Below, one piece after another: positions 1 to 10,023 of a DNA stretch of 64,000 nucleotides. Positions within the stretch are counted from its first letter, which is position 1, and each line of letters opens with the position of its first letter. Under the pieces are notes generated by a model. That model was not told the DNA's origin. It saw only the letters and a program-made list of their open reading frames with translations, and ran no database searches. Location of the stretch: positions 1 to 64,000 of the forward strand of contig JBGQBO010000029.1 in NCBI GenBank assembly GCA_041494885.1, in the 5' to 3' direction. The position numbers were made by a program, and so were the translations under genes. Origin of the DNA: JAIQFV01 sp041494885 (GTDB lineage Bacteria; Acidobacteriota; Terriglobia; JAIQFV01).

Positions 1-177
1 CACAGAAGAGCTTCTCCTGCGGCGGATTTCCAAATCCCATCATGGGATCGGCCTCCAAATTTTGAGCGGTGAACTTTCAACAGGAGTATATCATCGAATA
101 CAAGAGGGGTATTTGGGCAACAGCCTGGAAAGACCCGACCCGAAGCATCCTGATGCTTTGCAGGGTTCACAAGCGCT

Positions 178-702
178 TCACTTCGCGTTCGGTCTCGGCG
201 AACACTTCACTAAAAGGTAAAGTGGATCGATGGCACGCGATACAACGCGCGCGATCGATTTGAGCTGTCGGAGCGGCACACGTAAACCGCGCGTTCGGTA
301 AACATTGCTGATAGAAGCTAGCGCCCTCTCTTTATCTTCCTTTGGACTCCCAGCGTGAATTCCACCCATGATATTAGCCTCAAAGAGAATAATCTCACGG
401 ACTGAAAATTCGGCGCCAGCAAGCATCAGAAGAGGTTTTGAGAAGAATTGGTCCCTGGTGATTTCAACAGCAGATCTCCCGACAAGCTCGGTATCTGGAT
501 CTAGGCCATCCTGAAGGGACCAGAAGGTTAGTTTGCCTTTCAACTCGGGGCGACGGTGTGGAATATCAAAATCAGAGATTCGGAAGGAGATCCTCACTCT
601 GTAGGCGCTATTAACTTGGTCGATAAGGGGATTTGAGTCGAGTAAAAGTTTTCGTAAGAGCCCCGAGGCACCCAGGATCTCGTAAGGGTCGCTGGATTCC
701 AT
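178..702 (-). CDS. Conserved hypothetical protein, start codon unclear
   Basis: Encodes 174 residues from the first ATG (position 702), beginning MESSDPYEIL. I do not recognise a named domain; it is a soluble, mixed-charge protein without a signal peptide or membrane segment. The reading frame stays open for about 28 codons upstream of this ATG, back to an in-frame TGA. That stretch (…INTEVEYLFIRTVEDLRSK) reads like real protein but contains no ATG, GTG or TTG. Either the gene starts at the internal Met or the true start has been lost. The next gene to the right is an unrelated glycosyltransferase on the same strand. A plus-strand reading frame overlapping its 3' end looks like noise. Confidence that it is coding is moderate; the function is unknown. 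Confidence 0.55.
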   Translation of the reverse strand: MESSDPYEILGASGLLRKLLLDSNPLIDQVNSAYRVRISFRISDFDIPHRRPELKGKLTFWSLQDGLDPDTELVGRSAVEITRDQFFSKPLLMLAGAEFSVREIILFEANIMGGIHAGSPKEDKERALASISNVYRTRGLRVPLRQLKSIARVVSRAIDPLYLLVKCSPRPNAK

Positions 703-965
703 CTTCGAGCGAAGATCCTCGACCGTTCGGATGAAGAGGTACTCTACTTCTGTATTGATGGCAGTCTCCCTAAGTGGTTTAACAAGAGGTGGTCCTCACC
801 CAAGAGTGTAAGAGTGGTTTAAGTGCTTAGAACCACGAATGTTACCAAGAGGATAGGGTCACATCATCGCATTTTGCATTTGGCATCATCATCCTTTTTT
901 TCTATCGGGGATTCCGGTGAGATTCAAAGAGGGTGCGCCCCCGACGATTGTCAGCCTGAGGAGGT

Positions 966-2541
966 CTAATCCCAGATCTTCAACTGAGGCCATCCTTCGG
1001 CCAGCGAGCGAAAACGCTTCAGGCCGCGACAGAGCAACACCGGACGATTCTCCCACGGAGCGGCGTAGGGGTGGTGCAGTTCCGCAATGACAGTCACCTC
1101 GCGGAACCATCGGCTCGCACCCTCTGGCGTGCTTCCCACGACGATCACCGTCTGCCCGCTGTAACTGCGCGGCCCCCACAACCAGTAACTCTGGTGCCCG
1201 CTGATGGCTTTGGGTAGGCCGTATCTCGGCCCAATTAGATCGATCGCGCCGGCAGCGCCGAAATCATTGGCGAAAATAGCCACCCCGGAGCGCTCTTCCG
1301 GCGGCACACTGTAGTAAGCTTGCGCCACTCCTTTGACCAACTCCTCCCATCCGAAACTCCAGGAATAATAGTGAGGCATCGGCTCCGCCAACATGCTCTT
1401 TTCGTCCGGTTGAATCTTGAAGGGCAGCTTCGCCTGGTACCGCAGGAAGCTTTCCGGGGAGAGCACCGGGACGACCAAAGGCAGGAGCGAAATTGTGCCG
1501 AGAAAAATCACAGCAACACTCGCGAACCTGAGCCACGACAGCCGGGCGCGCAACGAAAACTGTTCGATCGCAATCGCTCCTCCGGCCAGGATGAACGGAT
1601 AGGCCGGGCTGGCATAGTAGTCCTTCCCGTGCATCACGATGAAGCCTGCCAGTACAGCCAGGAAGGTCCACCCCAGCACCCGGAAGGGGTTTACCGTCTC
1701 GCCAGAAGAAGTAGTACAAGGTTCCCAGAAACCATACGGGAAAGGTGAATGGAGTCATGAGAAGGATCTGAGCCCGAATGTAACCGGCCGGTGTGAACAC
1801 AAGGTCACGCCCGCTGGCGCGAATATTGCGCATCAGATCGAGAAAGGGCCAATGATGCTGGATATTCCAAATCAGGTTTGGCAGGAAGATCGCAAACGCA
1901 ATGAGGCCGCCAATCCAGATCCACTTGCCGGCGAAGACCCTGCGCTCCTCGGTGAGCAGCAGGCCCACCACCACCGCCAAGCCGAACACCGCCATGGAGT
2001 ACTTGGTCTCGAGGCCCGTGCCCGCGAGCACGCCAAACCACACCCACAGCTTCTGATTTCCTGTCTTGATGATGCGGATCACCACATAGGCGCACCCTGC
2101 CCAGAGGAGCGGCTCGAAGGCGTTCATGGTCAGGATGTGATGGAGGATCAGGTAGACTCCCGCGCAGGCCGTACACAAGGCCGCGAGCGCTTGAGAAAAA
2201 CGCCCGCCCCCCAGTTCGCGCGTGATCACTCCAGTGAGCCAGACCAGCACAAGTCCGGCCATCGCAGGCAACAGATGGATGGCGAACACCGAGGTTCCGA
2301 AGACGTGCCGCGTCAGCCAGGCGGCCAGCGCGATGAGGGGCGGCTGGTCGACGTATCCCCAGGCGAGGTGCTCACCGCAGGCCATGTAATACAGCTCGTC
2401 GCCAAAATACCCGTACCGGTTCGCCGTCAGCAGATGCAGCAGCGTCAATGCGCCGGCAATGTACCAGACAAAGGCAGGCCCACTGGCGAACCAGGATTGC
2501 TCCTTGGCCTGTTCATGGGAACTCGCCTGAAGTGTGGACAT
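966..2541 (-). pseudogene. GT39/ArnT-like membrane glycosyltransferase, frameshifted
   Basis: Two overlapping frames together encode one protein of about 525 residues. The N-terminal part starts at 2541 (MSTLQASSHEQ) and carries several hydrophobic segments. Its first extracytoplasmic loop has the acidic DELYY motif followed by WGYVDQPPL, typical of the GT39/PMT/ArnT fold, which moves sugars from polyprenyl-phosphate donors at the periplasmic face. After FFWRDGKP the frame is lost at a CCCC run (plus-strand GGGG, 1686-1689). The expected continuation FRVLGWTFLAVLAGFI is in another frame, which stays open to the stop at 966 with the membrane segments and a C-terminal soluble domain. Removing one C restores one long protein. 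It is either a recent pseudogene or a single-base sequencing error in the homopolymer. The acceptor is unknown. Confidence 0.8.
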
Positions 2542-2854
2542 GAATGCCTCTCCATCAGCAGTGGGCAGTGGGCAGTGGGCAGTGAAATGGAGTCAACCAT
2601 TGTCCCCTCTGATGCCGCACCTCTCTGGGGAACTCAAGAATTTCCAAGATGATGGGGTTACATCATCCCGGGCCGTTGCTCAAATCCACGCGACCCATGG
2701 TCGTTACGAGAAAATGCGCGAAACAAGAGAGCATTATGCGCATGCGACCGTCAGATCCGTACTGCATTTTGCCTTGATCAATTAAAGCATGTGGGGCGTG
2801 AGCGGAAGACCGTGAGTTCCCTGCTCCCCCCTGGAAACTCAAGGCGCGCGTCGG
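2542..2854. other. Intergenic region with a heptamer tandem repeat
   Basis: This 313-base gap lies between the starting end of the glycosyltransferase and the stop of the coiled-coil gene. It contains a short tandem repeat (2560-2584) directly upstream of the glycosyltransferase start. I see no convincing gene or terminator in the rest. Confidence 0.5.
2560..2584. repeat. Heptamer tandem repeat (AGTGGGC)n
   Basis: Three perfect copies of AGTGGGC followed by a partial fourth (AGTG) lie 18 bases upstream of the glycosyltransferase start codon, where its ribosome binding site would be expected. The copy number could vary by slippage. Nothing suggests a CRISPR. Confidence 0.8.
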
Positions 2855-3397
2855 TCAGTGCGGGTTGGTGCGCAATTCCAGCCTGAAATTCTCCAGGGCT
2901 TTTTGGAGTCGGTCCAACAGGTCGTGGAGGTCGGCGAGCTTCGCTTGCTCCATTCGCAATTGGTCTTGCAATTCTATTTCCCTCGATTGGCTCTGTTGCT
3001 CTTCGTTGCCTAACATTTCGAGCTTTGTCTTGAGTCTGAGAAGGGCGGCTTCAATCTCTTTCCGTTCAACCGGATTCTCTATGGTGCTCACGCCCTCCTC
3101 CATCCGTTTGATCTGGTCCCCCAGATTCTTTCGATCAGATTGGGTCGCCGCGAGCTTTGCACGTGCGTCATCAAGCTGACGCACTGTGCGGGTGACGACG
3201 GTCTCCTGGGCCTGAGCGCGGTAGATGAGAATTTGCGCCCGTTGTGCAGCCACAAAACTGGTCTGCAGATCCTGACGCAGTTGGCGCACCTCCGCGAGCA
3301 GCGCTTGCAACGACTGTGAATCGGTTGAGGCTGTTTGGCCGAAAACAGCAGGCGACAATAGCACCATGCCAAGAACAAAAAACCCTAGAGAACGCAT
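2855..3397 (-). CDS. Small exported coiled-coil protein
   Basis: Encodes 180 residues from the ATG at 3397, chosen because AGGAGG lies about five bases upstream and because the product then begins with a clean signal peptide (MRSLGFFVLGMVLLSPAVFG, cleavage near AFG-Q). The frame extends further upstream but without a signal peptide. The mature part is almost entirely Gln-, Glu-, Leu- and Lys-rich heptad-like sequence (for example QALLAEVRQLRQDL and LRMEQAKLADLHDLLDRL), predicting a long periplasmic coiled coil. No catalytic domain is visible. It is transcribed divergently from the metal efflux operon across a 0.7 kb gap. A structural or adaptor role in the periplasm is inference. Confidence 0.75.
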   Translation of the reverse strand: MRSLGFFVLGMVLLSPAVFGQTASTDSQSLQALLAEVRQLRQDLQTSFVAAQRAQILIYRAQAQETVVTRTVRQLDDARAKLAATQSDRKNLGDQIKRMEEGVSTIENPVERKEIEAALLRLKTKLEMLGNEEQQSQSREIELQDQLRMEQAKLADLHDLLDRLQKALENFRLELRTNPH

Positions 3398-4095
3398 TGA
3401 GAACCTCCTGGTGAACCCACCACCGGAATTCCGAAGCATCCGGAAATTGTGTGCCGGAAAGAGTAGCGCGCAGCCTCTCGCCCTGCAAGGGCGATCTTCA
3501 AGAGCCCGCTGGTCGTAGTGAAGACCCTGATAATGAATCAGCCCTTTTGTTGACTTCATGGCTCCTTTTTGGTAGATTTCGCAACGCCGACTCCAATGAT
3601 ATCGAGCCATCAGATAAGAATCGTGGCTATTATGTTGCTGCTTTATGGCGCAGCAGATATGCTAATCCCTGGTTTCTGTCCGTATGAAGTTCATCTCGTT
3701 GCCACCGATTCCCCTCTCGGGCCAGATACCAGCCTGACAAGTGAGCGCTCTTCGACCCGGATGTCCACGTTTGAGCCCTCGGACCCGGATGATGACTGTT
3801 ATTGCTGCAGTACACGAATCCGTCCTCAGAGCCCACCTTCACTGGGCACTTTGGATTCTGTTCACATCCCAGCGGCAACCCTGAAGTTCGAAGCCTTGGC
3901 CGGCTTTACCCCTCATCCTTATCACCCTCCGCGACTTTCTTAAACGCATCTTCTGCTTTCATCCCATTAATAATCGATTGTGCCGGAGCCCGTTCGATTT
4001 CACATGACCCGTCGGAGTGTGCAGTTGGACTGCCTCGGCCTCGTGCCAAATCGCAGGAGCGCAGCCCTGCAAATTCGACGCAAGGATCTTTCCAT
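3398..4095. other. Divergent intergenic region upstream of the efflux operon
   Basis: About 700 bases separate the coiled-coil gene from the outer-membrane channel gene. Short open frames occur on both strands, but none has a family signature, a good start site or sensible composition. The region must hold the promoters of both divergent units. I could not identify an operator or a metal-responsive regulator gene here. Confidence 0.4.
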
Positions 4096-5355
4096 ATGAA
4101 GCGATTCTATGTGTTGCTCGTCTTTTTCTGGGCATCGTTATCGATGGGCCAGAGCACTCAGGCTGGGGCAGTTTCTGTTCCAAACGAACTGAGCTTTCAA
4201 AAAGCGCTGGAGTTGGGACTGACAAACAATCCTTCCTTGGCGGCGGTGCAAGTGGGCCGGCAAATAGCCATGGCAGATGAAATCACTGCGGGTTTGCGCC
4301 CAAATCCCGTATTCCTTCTGAACTCCGAGAGTTATCCGATCTTCACATCCCATCCAGGCTCATTTTTCAACAACCAGGAGCTGGTGACCAACGTGGTGCA
4401 GGAGATCGAAACAGCGGGCAAGCGAGGACGTAGGGTCGAAGTGGCAAAGCTGGCGGTCAGCATCTCTGAAGGGGAATCGGAGGATGCCAGGCGCCGTTTC
4501 AGACTGCTTCTCGCCCAAAGCTACTTCCAGGCGGTATGGACGAAGGCGGATCTCGAGGTCGCCCGACAGATTCTTTCAGATTTTGACCAAATTCTAAAGC
4601 TTATGCAGGAACGATATCAAGCGGGCGAAATCTCCGGACTCGACCTGCAGCGGGTCGAAGTCGAGCGGTTGAGGTCGCTGGATGACGAAGTCAATGCAGA
4701 AATCGCCCTGAAAAATGCAAAGATGCAGGTACTTTCCTTAATAAGTACCGCTCCAATCATCCCTGAATTTGATGTCACGAATTCGCTCGAAGTCCAGCCC
4801 ATTTCCATATCACTTGGACAACTCCAGCAAGAAGCGCTTGCCGCCCGGGCTGATTGGATTGCACAACAATCGCGACTCAATCAAACTGAAGCATCCATCC
4901 GTTTGGAAGAAGCTCAGCGCACACCCAACGTCTCGCCTTTCTTTGGCTATAAACGCGATGTGGGGGTGAACACAGCTTCCTTCGGGGTACAGATCGGTCT
5001 TCCCCTGTTCAACCGCAATCAAGGGGGAATCGCCCGCGCTTTGGCTGAAAAGGCCCGGCAGCAATTTGTAACCGCTCAACTGCGCAATACAATTCAGGTG
5101 GAGGTGCAACAAGCCTACGACAGTTTCGAAGGAAATCGAGACCGGGTCGCCATACTGGAGAAGGAGTATCTGCCCAAGGCGCGCCAGACCCTGGAGATCG
5201 TGCGACAAACCTATCGACTCGGTGCATCGGATCTAATGACTTTTCTTGACGCACAACGCATTTATCGAGATGTCACCCGCCTTTATGACCGGCTGCTGTT
5301 CGAAACGGTTGCCAGCCGATACCAGCTTGAAGCCGCCGTAGGAAAGGAGTTTTAA
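4096..5355 (+). CDS. TolC/CzcC-type outer-membrane efflux channel
   Basis: Encodes 419 residues from the ATG at 4096; the frame is open further upstream, but only this start gives a signal peptide (MKRFYVLLVFFWASLSMGQS) and it has an AGGA about ten bases before it. The protein is the outer-membrane factor of a tripartite RND pump: a trimeric beta-barrel and alpha-helical tunnel. It shows the internal duplication of the family, with helical stretches such as ALELGLTNNPSLAAVQVG and LQQEALAARADWIAQQSRL, each half ending in a tunnel helix hairpin. The length fits the family. It is the first gene of the operon; its stop lies three bases before the adaptor gene, so the two are co-translated. Substrate specificity comes from the pump gene downstream. 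Confidence 0.9.
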   Translation: MKRFYVLLVFFWASLSMGQSTQAGAVSVPNELSFQKALELGLTNNPSLAAVQVGRQIAMADEITAGLRPNPVFLLNSESYPIFTSHPGSFFNNQELVTNVVQEIETAGKRGRRVEVAKLAVSISEGESEDARRRFRLLLAQSYFQAVWTKADLEVARQILSDFDQILKLMQERYQAGEISGLDLQRVEVERLRSLDDEVNAEIALKNAKMQVLSLISTAPIIPEFDVTNSLEVQPISISLGQLQQEALAARADWIAQQSRLNQTEASIRLEEAQRTPNVSPFFGYKRDVGVNTASFGVQIGLPLFNRNQGGIARALAEKARQQFVTAQLRNTIQVEVQQAYDSFEGNRDRVAILEKEYLPKARQTLEIVRQTYRLGASDLMTFLDAQRIYRDVTRLYDRLLFETVASRYQLEAAVGKEF

Positions 5356-5358
5356 GCG

Positions 5359-6576
5359 ATGAAAAAATGGATTCCTATTCTTTTGGTGATCATTGCGGCG
5401 GCGGTTTATGTCACTGTGATCCGCTACCGGGGGGGAGCAAAACCTACTGAACCGGTGGAGGCCGTCAATCCGAATGTCGCGGAGCTGAGCCTTGAATCCC
5501 AACGAAATGCGGGACTCGTGGTCGAGGAAATCAGGCCGGTTCCCCTAGCGAACGCCTTGAAGACAACCGGCGTTGTTTCCGCCGACCAGGCCCGCGTCGC
5601 GCACATTCTTCCCCTCGCCCGGGGCGTGGTCGAGAAATTGTACGTCCGTTTGGGCGACCGAGTGACCCGGGGACAACCCCTCGTCATGTACGACAACATC
5701 GAACTCGGCGAACTTCTTGGCGAGTATAGGCGACTTCGCAGCGGACTCGGGAAATTCAAAGCCCAAGAAAGGACTGCAGAACAGTCCTTCGTGCGGGCGA
5801 AGACCTTGATTCAGGTCCAAGCGATTTCCCAACGCGAATTCGAAATCCGAGACGCGGAGTGGGAAGAGGCAAAGGCTGCCGTGGCCGCACAGATGGCAGA
5901 GCTTGACGAGGTTGAAATGAAATTGCGTCGCTTTGGGGTTGGAACTGAAGCGCTCGAATCCATGACCGGTTCCAGCGGGATGCGACCGAAGGCTTCTGCG
6001 TCCACGATCCATGCACCCTTTGGTGGAGTCATTACACAGTGCAGTGCGTCGGAGGGAACGGTTGTCGATCGAGAGAGGGAGATTCTGACCCTGGCCGACA
6101 TTAGCTCGGTGTGGATTTTAGCCGACGTTTATGAGAAAGACCTCGGACTGGTGCGAACCGGCAGCAAATGTCAAGTGCGAGTCTCCTCGTACCCGAATGT
6201 GACGTTCCCGGGATCCCTGACGAACGTCAGTGATTCCATCGACCCGGCATCACGCACGGCCAAGGCCCGTTGTGTCGTAGCGAACCCGGATGGGCGTCTG
6301 AAACTGGAGATGTTTGCTTCGGTAGAGATTCCGACGGAACAGGCGCGATTGGCCCTGGCGATCCCGATCGAGGCGTTGCAGGAAATTAATGGAGAGGCGG
6401 TCGCCTTTGTTCAGCGGAATGAAACCACCTTTGAGAAGCGTCCCCTTCGCCTGGGCACAAGAACATCTCAGTGGGCCGAGATCATCCAGGGCCTGAAAGC
6501 GGGGGAGAGGGTCGTGTCAAAAGGGAGCTTCTATCTGAAATCGACACTTCTGAGAGGCCAGATATCGAGCGAGTAG
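5359..6576 (+). CDS. RND efflux periplasmic adaptor (CzcB/CusB type)
   Basis: Encodes 405 residues. This membrane-fusion protein bridges the RND pump and the outer-membrane channel in the periplasm. An N-terminal anchor (IPILLVIIAAAVYVTVIRY) is followed by a beta-barrel strand, a lipoyl half-motif (RGVVEKLYVRLGDRVTRGQPL), an alpha-hairpin of about 90 residues (roughly 125-210), and the second lipoyl half (STIHAPFGGVITQCSASEG). The beta-barrel and membrane-proximal domains make up the last 150 residues. The order and length match the CzcB/CusB group. The ribosome binding site (GGAG) sits inside the end of the preceding gene. No metal-binding N-terminal His- or Met-rich extension is present. 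Confidence 0.92.
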   Translation: MKKWIPILLVIIAAAVYVTVIRYRGGAKPTEPVEAVNPNVAELSLESQRNAGLVVEEIRPVPLANALKTTGVVSADQARVAHILPLARGVVEKLYVRLGDRVTRGQPLVMYDNIELGELLGEYRRLRSGLGKFKAQERTAEQSFVRAKTLIQVQAISQREFEIRDAEWEEAKAAVAAQMAELDEVEMKLRRFGVGTEALESMTGSSGMRPKASASTIHAPFGGVITQCSASEGTVVDREREILTLADISSVWILADVYEKDLGLVRTGSKCQVRVSSYPNVTFPGSLTNVSDSIDPASRTAKARCVVANPDGRLKLEMFASVEIPTEQARLALAIPIEALQEINGEAVAFVQRNETTFEKRPLRLGTRTSQWAEIIQGLKAGERVVSKGSFYLKSTLLRGQISSE

Positions 6577-6600
6577 TCCCCGGAGAGGAGGCAGATCGCT

Positions 6601-9600
6601 GTGATCGAACGCATTCTTCGCTTCAGCATTCAGTGGCGCATTTTAATTCTCATTCTTGGCCTGGCGACCATCGGGATCGGGCTTTACGCGGGCCATTCCC
6701 TGCCCATCGATGCAGTACCGGACATTACCTCCAACCAAGTCCAAATCAATACGGTCGCTCCTGCGTTTGCACCTCTGGAGATGGAGAAGTATGTGACGCT
6801 GCCACTGGAAGTTGCCTTGGGCAGCCTTCCCCGAAAGGAGGGAATCCGGTCTGTGTCCCAGTTTGGTTTGTCCCAGGTGACCGTTACGTTTCATGACAAC
6901 GTGGACATTTACTGGGCGCGCCAATTGGTGTTGGAGCGGCTGATTGAAGCACAACGCGCCCTCCCTCCGGGAGTGGTCCCCGAACTCGCTCCCATCAGCA
7001 CCGGCCTGGGGGAAATCTATCAATTCACGGTCGAGTCAGACGCACACCATTCCCCGATGGAGCTTCGCACCCTTTTGGACTGGTTCATCAAACCTCAACT
7101 GCGCACGGTGCCCGGGGTGATCGAAGTCAACAGTTTCGGTGGACTGCAAAAACAATACGAAGTTCTGATCGACCCAAACAAGTTGGTCAGCTACGGCCTC
7201 TCCGTGCATCAGGTGATCACAGCGCTCGAACAAAACAACATGAACGCGGGCGGCGGATACCTGGAACGGGGGTCGGAACAACAGCTCCTCCGGGGGATCG
7301 GTCTCATCCAGAACATCGACGACATCGAAAACGTCGTGGTGGCCAGTCCTCGGGGTGTCCCGGTTTATATCAGAGACCTTGCCACTGTGGGTTTGGGATC
7401 ACCCGTTCGTCAGGGAGCCGCCACCCGGAATGGGAACGGGGAAACCGTGATGGGAATTGCGATGCTGCTCAAAGGGGAGAACAGTCGCGCAGTTGCCAAG
7501 GCCATTGCAGAAAAAATCGCCGCTTTACATAATGCGCTGCCGCCCGGCATCAAGATTCTTCCGTACTACGATCGCACAAAACTTGTCAATAGGACCATTC
7601 GCACGGCGGTGACGAACCTCATCGAGGGGGGGATCCTGGTCATTTTCATCCTGCTCCTGTTCCTTCTCCAGGCCCGGGCTGGACTGATCGTTTCCTCGGT
7701 CATTCCGATTTCGATGCTGATGGCGATCGTTGGGATGAGGGTTTTCGGGATTTCAGCCAACCTGATGAGCCTGGGCGCCATTGACTTCGGGTTGATCGTG
7801 GACGCAGCCGTCATCATCGTCGAAAACTGCGTTCGACGGCTCGCGGAACGACGCTCCGCATTGTCCCGCCCGCTGAGTAAGGATGAGCGCCTTGACACGA
7901 TCCTGGGGGCCAGTTCCGAGGTCCGACGGGCAAGCCAGTTTGGAGAGCTTATTATCATCGTGGCCTACCTTCCCGTCCTTTCGCTCGTCGGCATCGAGGG
8001 AAAAATGTTCCAGCCAATGGCCTTGACTGTTATCTTCGCTCTTTCAGGAGCTCTCTTGCTCAGCTTGACCCTCGTTCCGGCCCTGTGTGCGGTGTTTTTG
8101 AAGGAAACCCACGAGGATCGCGAAAACAAGTTCGTAGCTTCTTTGAAGCACTCCTATCGCCAACTCCTCCAAAAGACCCTCCCCCGCCGGAAAGCCACGG
8201 TGGGCTTTGCCGCCGCCCTCGTTCTTCTCTGCTCCGCCTTGTTCCTGCTGCTTGGGATGGAATTCCTCCCCGAGCTGGATGAGGGAGCGATTGCGATTAA
8301 CCACGTCCGCCTCAAGAGCGTCTCGCTCTCCGAGGCGGTGCGCCAAACAACCCGGATTGAAAACGCCATCAAACAGTTCCCGGAGGTGGAAACCATTGTG
8401 AGCCGTATTGGCCGGCCTGAAATCGCCACCGACCCGATGGGGCCGGACATGGCCGACACCTATGTTTTTCTGAAACCGAAATCGGAGTGGACCACCGTGA
8501 AGACCAAAGAGGAGTTGGTTCGCAAGATCCATGATGAGTTGGAAAAGATACCGGGTGCGGCATTTTCATTCTCTCAGCCCATTAAATTCCGAATGATGGA
8601 ACTGATTGAGGGTGTGGGATCGCGCTCCGACCTGGCCATCAAGATCTATGGAGACGATTTGGATACTCTCCGGCAGGAGGCAAACGCGGTTGGCCGGATG
8701 ATATCCTCGGTGGGTGGGGCCGAGGATGTGAAAGTGCAACAGGTAACCGGGTTGCCGACGCTTGAGATCAGGATCAAGCGGGATGCGATCGCCCGTTATG
8801 GCATCAACATTTCTGATGTCCAAGAGATCGTCCAGACGGCCATTGCAGGAACAACAGCGACCACGGTCCTCGAAGGCTCGATGCGCTTTGACCTGGCGGT
8901 GCGTTTCCCGGGATGGGCAAGAAATGATCCCCTCGCGATCGCAAAGCTCCTTGTAGTCGCCCCCAATGGGCAAAGGGTCCCCTTGGATCAGGTCGCGGAA
9001 ATTCAAAGCGAAGAAGGCCCTTCCGAGGTGAGCCGGGAAAACGGGCGGCGCCGCATTTCCGTGGAGGCAAATGTGCGCGGTCGCGATATCGGATCATTCG
9101 TCGCGGAGGCCCGGAGGATCGTGGACCAGAAGGTTAAGCTGCCACCCGGCTACATGATCGAATGGGGCGGGATGTGGGAGCATCTGGAGAGTGGTCGTAA
9201 TCGGCTTCTGCTGGCGATTCCCGTGACCTTCTTCGCCATCCTTCTGCTGCTTTTCATCACCTTCAATTCTCTTCGTCACGCTGTCCTGGTTTTCACGGGG
9301 ATTCCATTTGCAGTGACAGGGGGCGTTCTTGCTCTGCTGTTGAGAGGAATGAACTTCTCTATGAGTGCCGGAGTCGGCTTCATCGCCGTTTCCGGTGTTG
9401 CCGTTCTGAATGGAATCGTCATGCTGGCTTGCATCAATCAACTGCGGCAAGAGGGAGTGGCGCGAGACGCCGCGGTGGTGCAGGGAGCTCTCATTCGCTT
9501 GCGCCCGGTGCTGATGACCGCCTTGGTGGCCAGCCTGGGTTTCGTCCCGATGGCATTGGCTACCAGCACCGGCGCGGAAGTTCAAAGACCCTTGGCCACA

Positions 9601-9708
9601 GTAGTGATCGGCGGGTTGATCACCTCCACACTGCTCACCTTGATCGTGCTGCCGAACCTTTATTGCTGGTTCGAGAAAGATACCGCCCGTCCCGGGGCGG
9701 ATCCCTGA
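6601..9708 (+). CDS. czcA: Heavy-metal efflux RND pump, CzcA family
   Basis: Encodes 1035 residues from a GTG with GGAGAGGAGG just upstream. It is a proton-driven inner-membrane pump with the two-fold RND layout: TM1, a large periplasmic loop, TM2-6, then the same again. The heavy-metal signature in TM4 reads DFGLIVDAAVIIVEN. It keeps the acidic residues of the proton relay, with Ala where CzcA/CusA usually has Gly. The pore-domain stretch QPIKFRMMELIEGVG resembles the CzcA form (QPIxxRxxELIxGV) rather than the CusA form that places a key Met in a DML motif. Divalent ions such as zinc, cobalt, cadmium or nickel are therefore more likely than copper or silver (inference). It is the last gene of the operon. 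Confidence 0.92.
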   Translation: MIERILRFSIQWRILILILGLATIGIGLYAGHSLPIDAVPDITSNQVQINTVAPAFAPLEMEKYVTLPLEVALGSLPRKEGIRSVSQFGLSQVTVTFHDNVDIYWARQLVLERLIEAQRALPPGVVPELAPISTGLGEIYQFTVESDAHHSPMELRTLLDWFIKPQLRTVPGVIEVNSFGGLQKQYEVLIDPNKLVSYGLSVHQVITALEQNNMNAGGGYLERGSEQQLLRGIGLIQNIDDIENVVVASPRGVPVYIRDLATVGLGSPVRQGAATRNGNGETVMGIAMLLKGENSRAVAKAIAEKIAALHNALPPGIKILPYYDRTKLVNRTIRTAVTNLIEGGILVIFILLLFLLQARAGLIVSSVIPISMLMAIVGMRVFGISANLMSLGAIDFGLIVDAAVIIVENCVRRLAERRSALSRPLSKDERLDTILGASSEVRRASQFGELIIIVAYLPVLSLVGIEGKMFQPMALTVIFALSGALLLSLTLVPALCAVFLKETHEDRENKFVASLKHSYRQLLQKTLPRRKATVGFAAALVLLCSALFLLLGMEFLPELDEGAIAINHVRLKSVSLSEAVRQTTRIENAIKQFPEVETIVSRIGRPEIATDPMGPDMADTYVFLKPKSEWTTVKTKEELVRKIHDELEKIPGAAFSFSQPIKFRMMELIEGVGSRSDLAIKIYGDDLDTLRQEANAVGRMISSVGGAEDVKVQQVTGLPTLEIRIKRDAIARYGINISDVQEIVQTAIAGTTATTVLEGSMRFDLAVRFPGWARNDPLAIAKLLVVAPNGQRVPLDQVAEIQSEEGPSEVSRENGRRRISVEANVRGRDIGSFVAEARRIVDQKVKLPPGYMIEWGGMWEHLESGRNRLLLAIPVTFFAILLLLFITFNSLRHAVLVFTGIPFAVTGGVLALLLRGMNFSMSAGVGFIAVSGVAVLNGIVMLACINQLRQEGVARDAAVVQGALIRLRPVLMTALVASLGFVPMALATSTGAEVQRPLATVVIGGLITSTLLTLIVLPNLYCWFEKDTARPGADP

Positions 9709-10023
9709 TATCACTCCCGCATCGCGAGGAGGACCGGGAACCGGAATTGTTTGTAATTCGGAAAAGACAAACAGGAGATTTCTTTAGCACGGGATCAACT
9801 GTTCCTGTTTACTGCAAACCGGACTGCATGCGGACTTCACTAGCAACACATACTTCCTTCTCAGGTCCGCTTCCTCTTGCATCGCCCCCTTGCATTCTTG
9901 TACTCTCCCATGCGTAGAGGCGGCCATAGCTGGAAGAACGCCAAAAGCCTGAGCAAAAGGTCGCGGGTCGGACCATCCGCCTGGTTGAGGTGATGTCTCC
10001 AGCGCCGTCACACAGGCGATCCC
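9709..10023. other. Intergenic, no feature recognised
   Basis: This 315-base gap lies between the efflux pump and rarA. Short frames on both strands have no recognisable product. No clear hairpin-T-tract terminator was found. Confidence 0.4.

Noticed and set aside
2560..2584. CRISPR-like array
   Set aside because: The repeat units are only seven bases and there are no spacers. No cas genes are present in the window.
1639..2652. Plus-strand open frame of 337 codons
   Set aside because: It is antisense to the glycosyltransferase over its whole length, and its product is Pro-, Arg- and Gly-rich without any domain, as expected for a shadow of GC-rich coding sequence.
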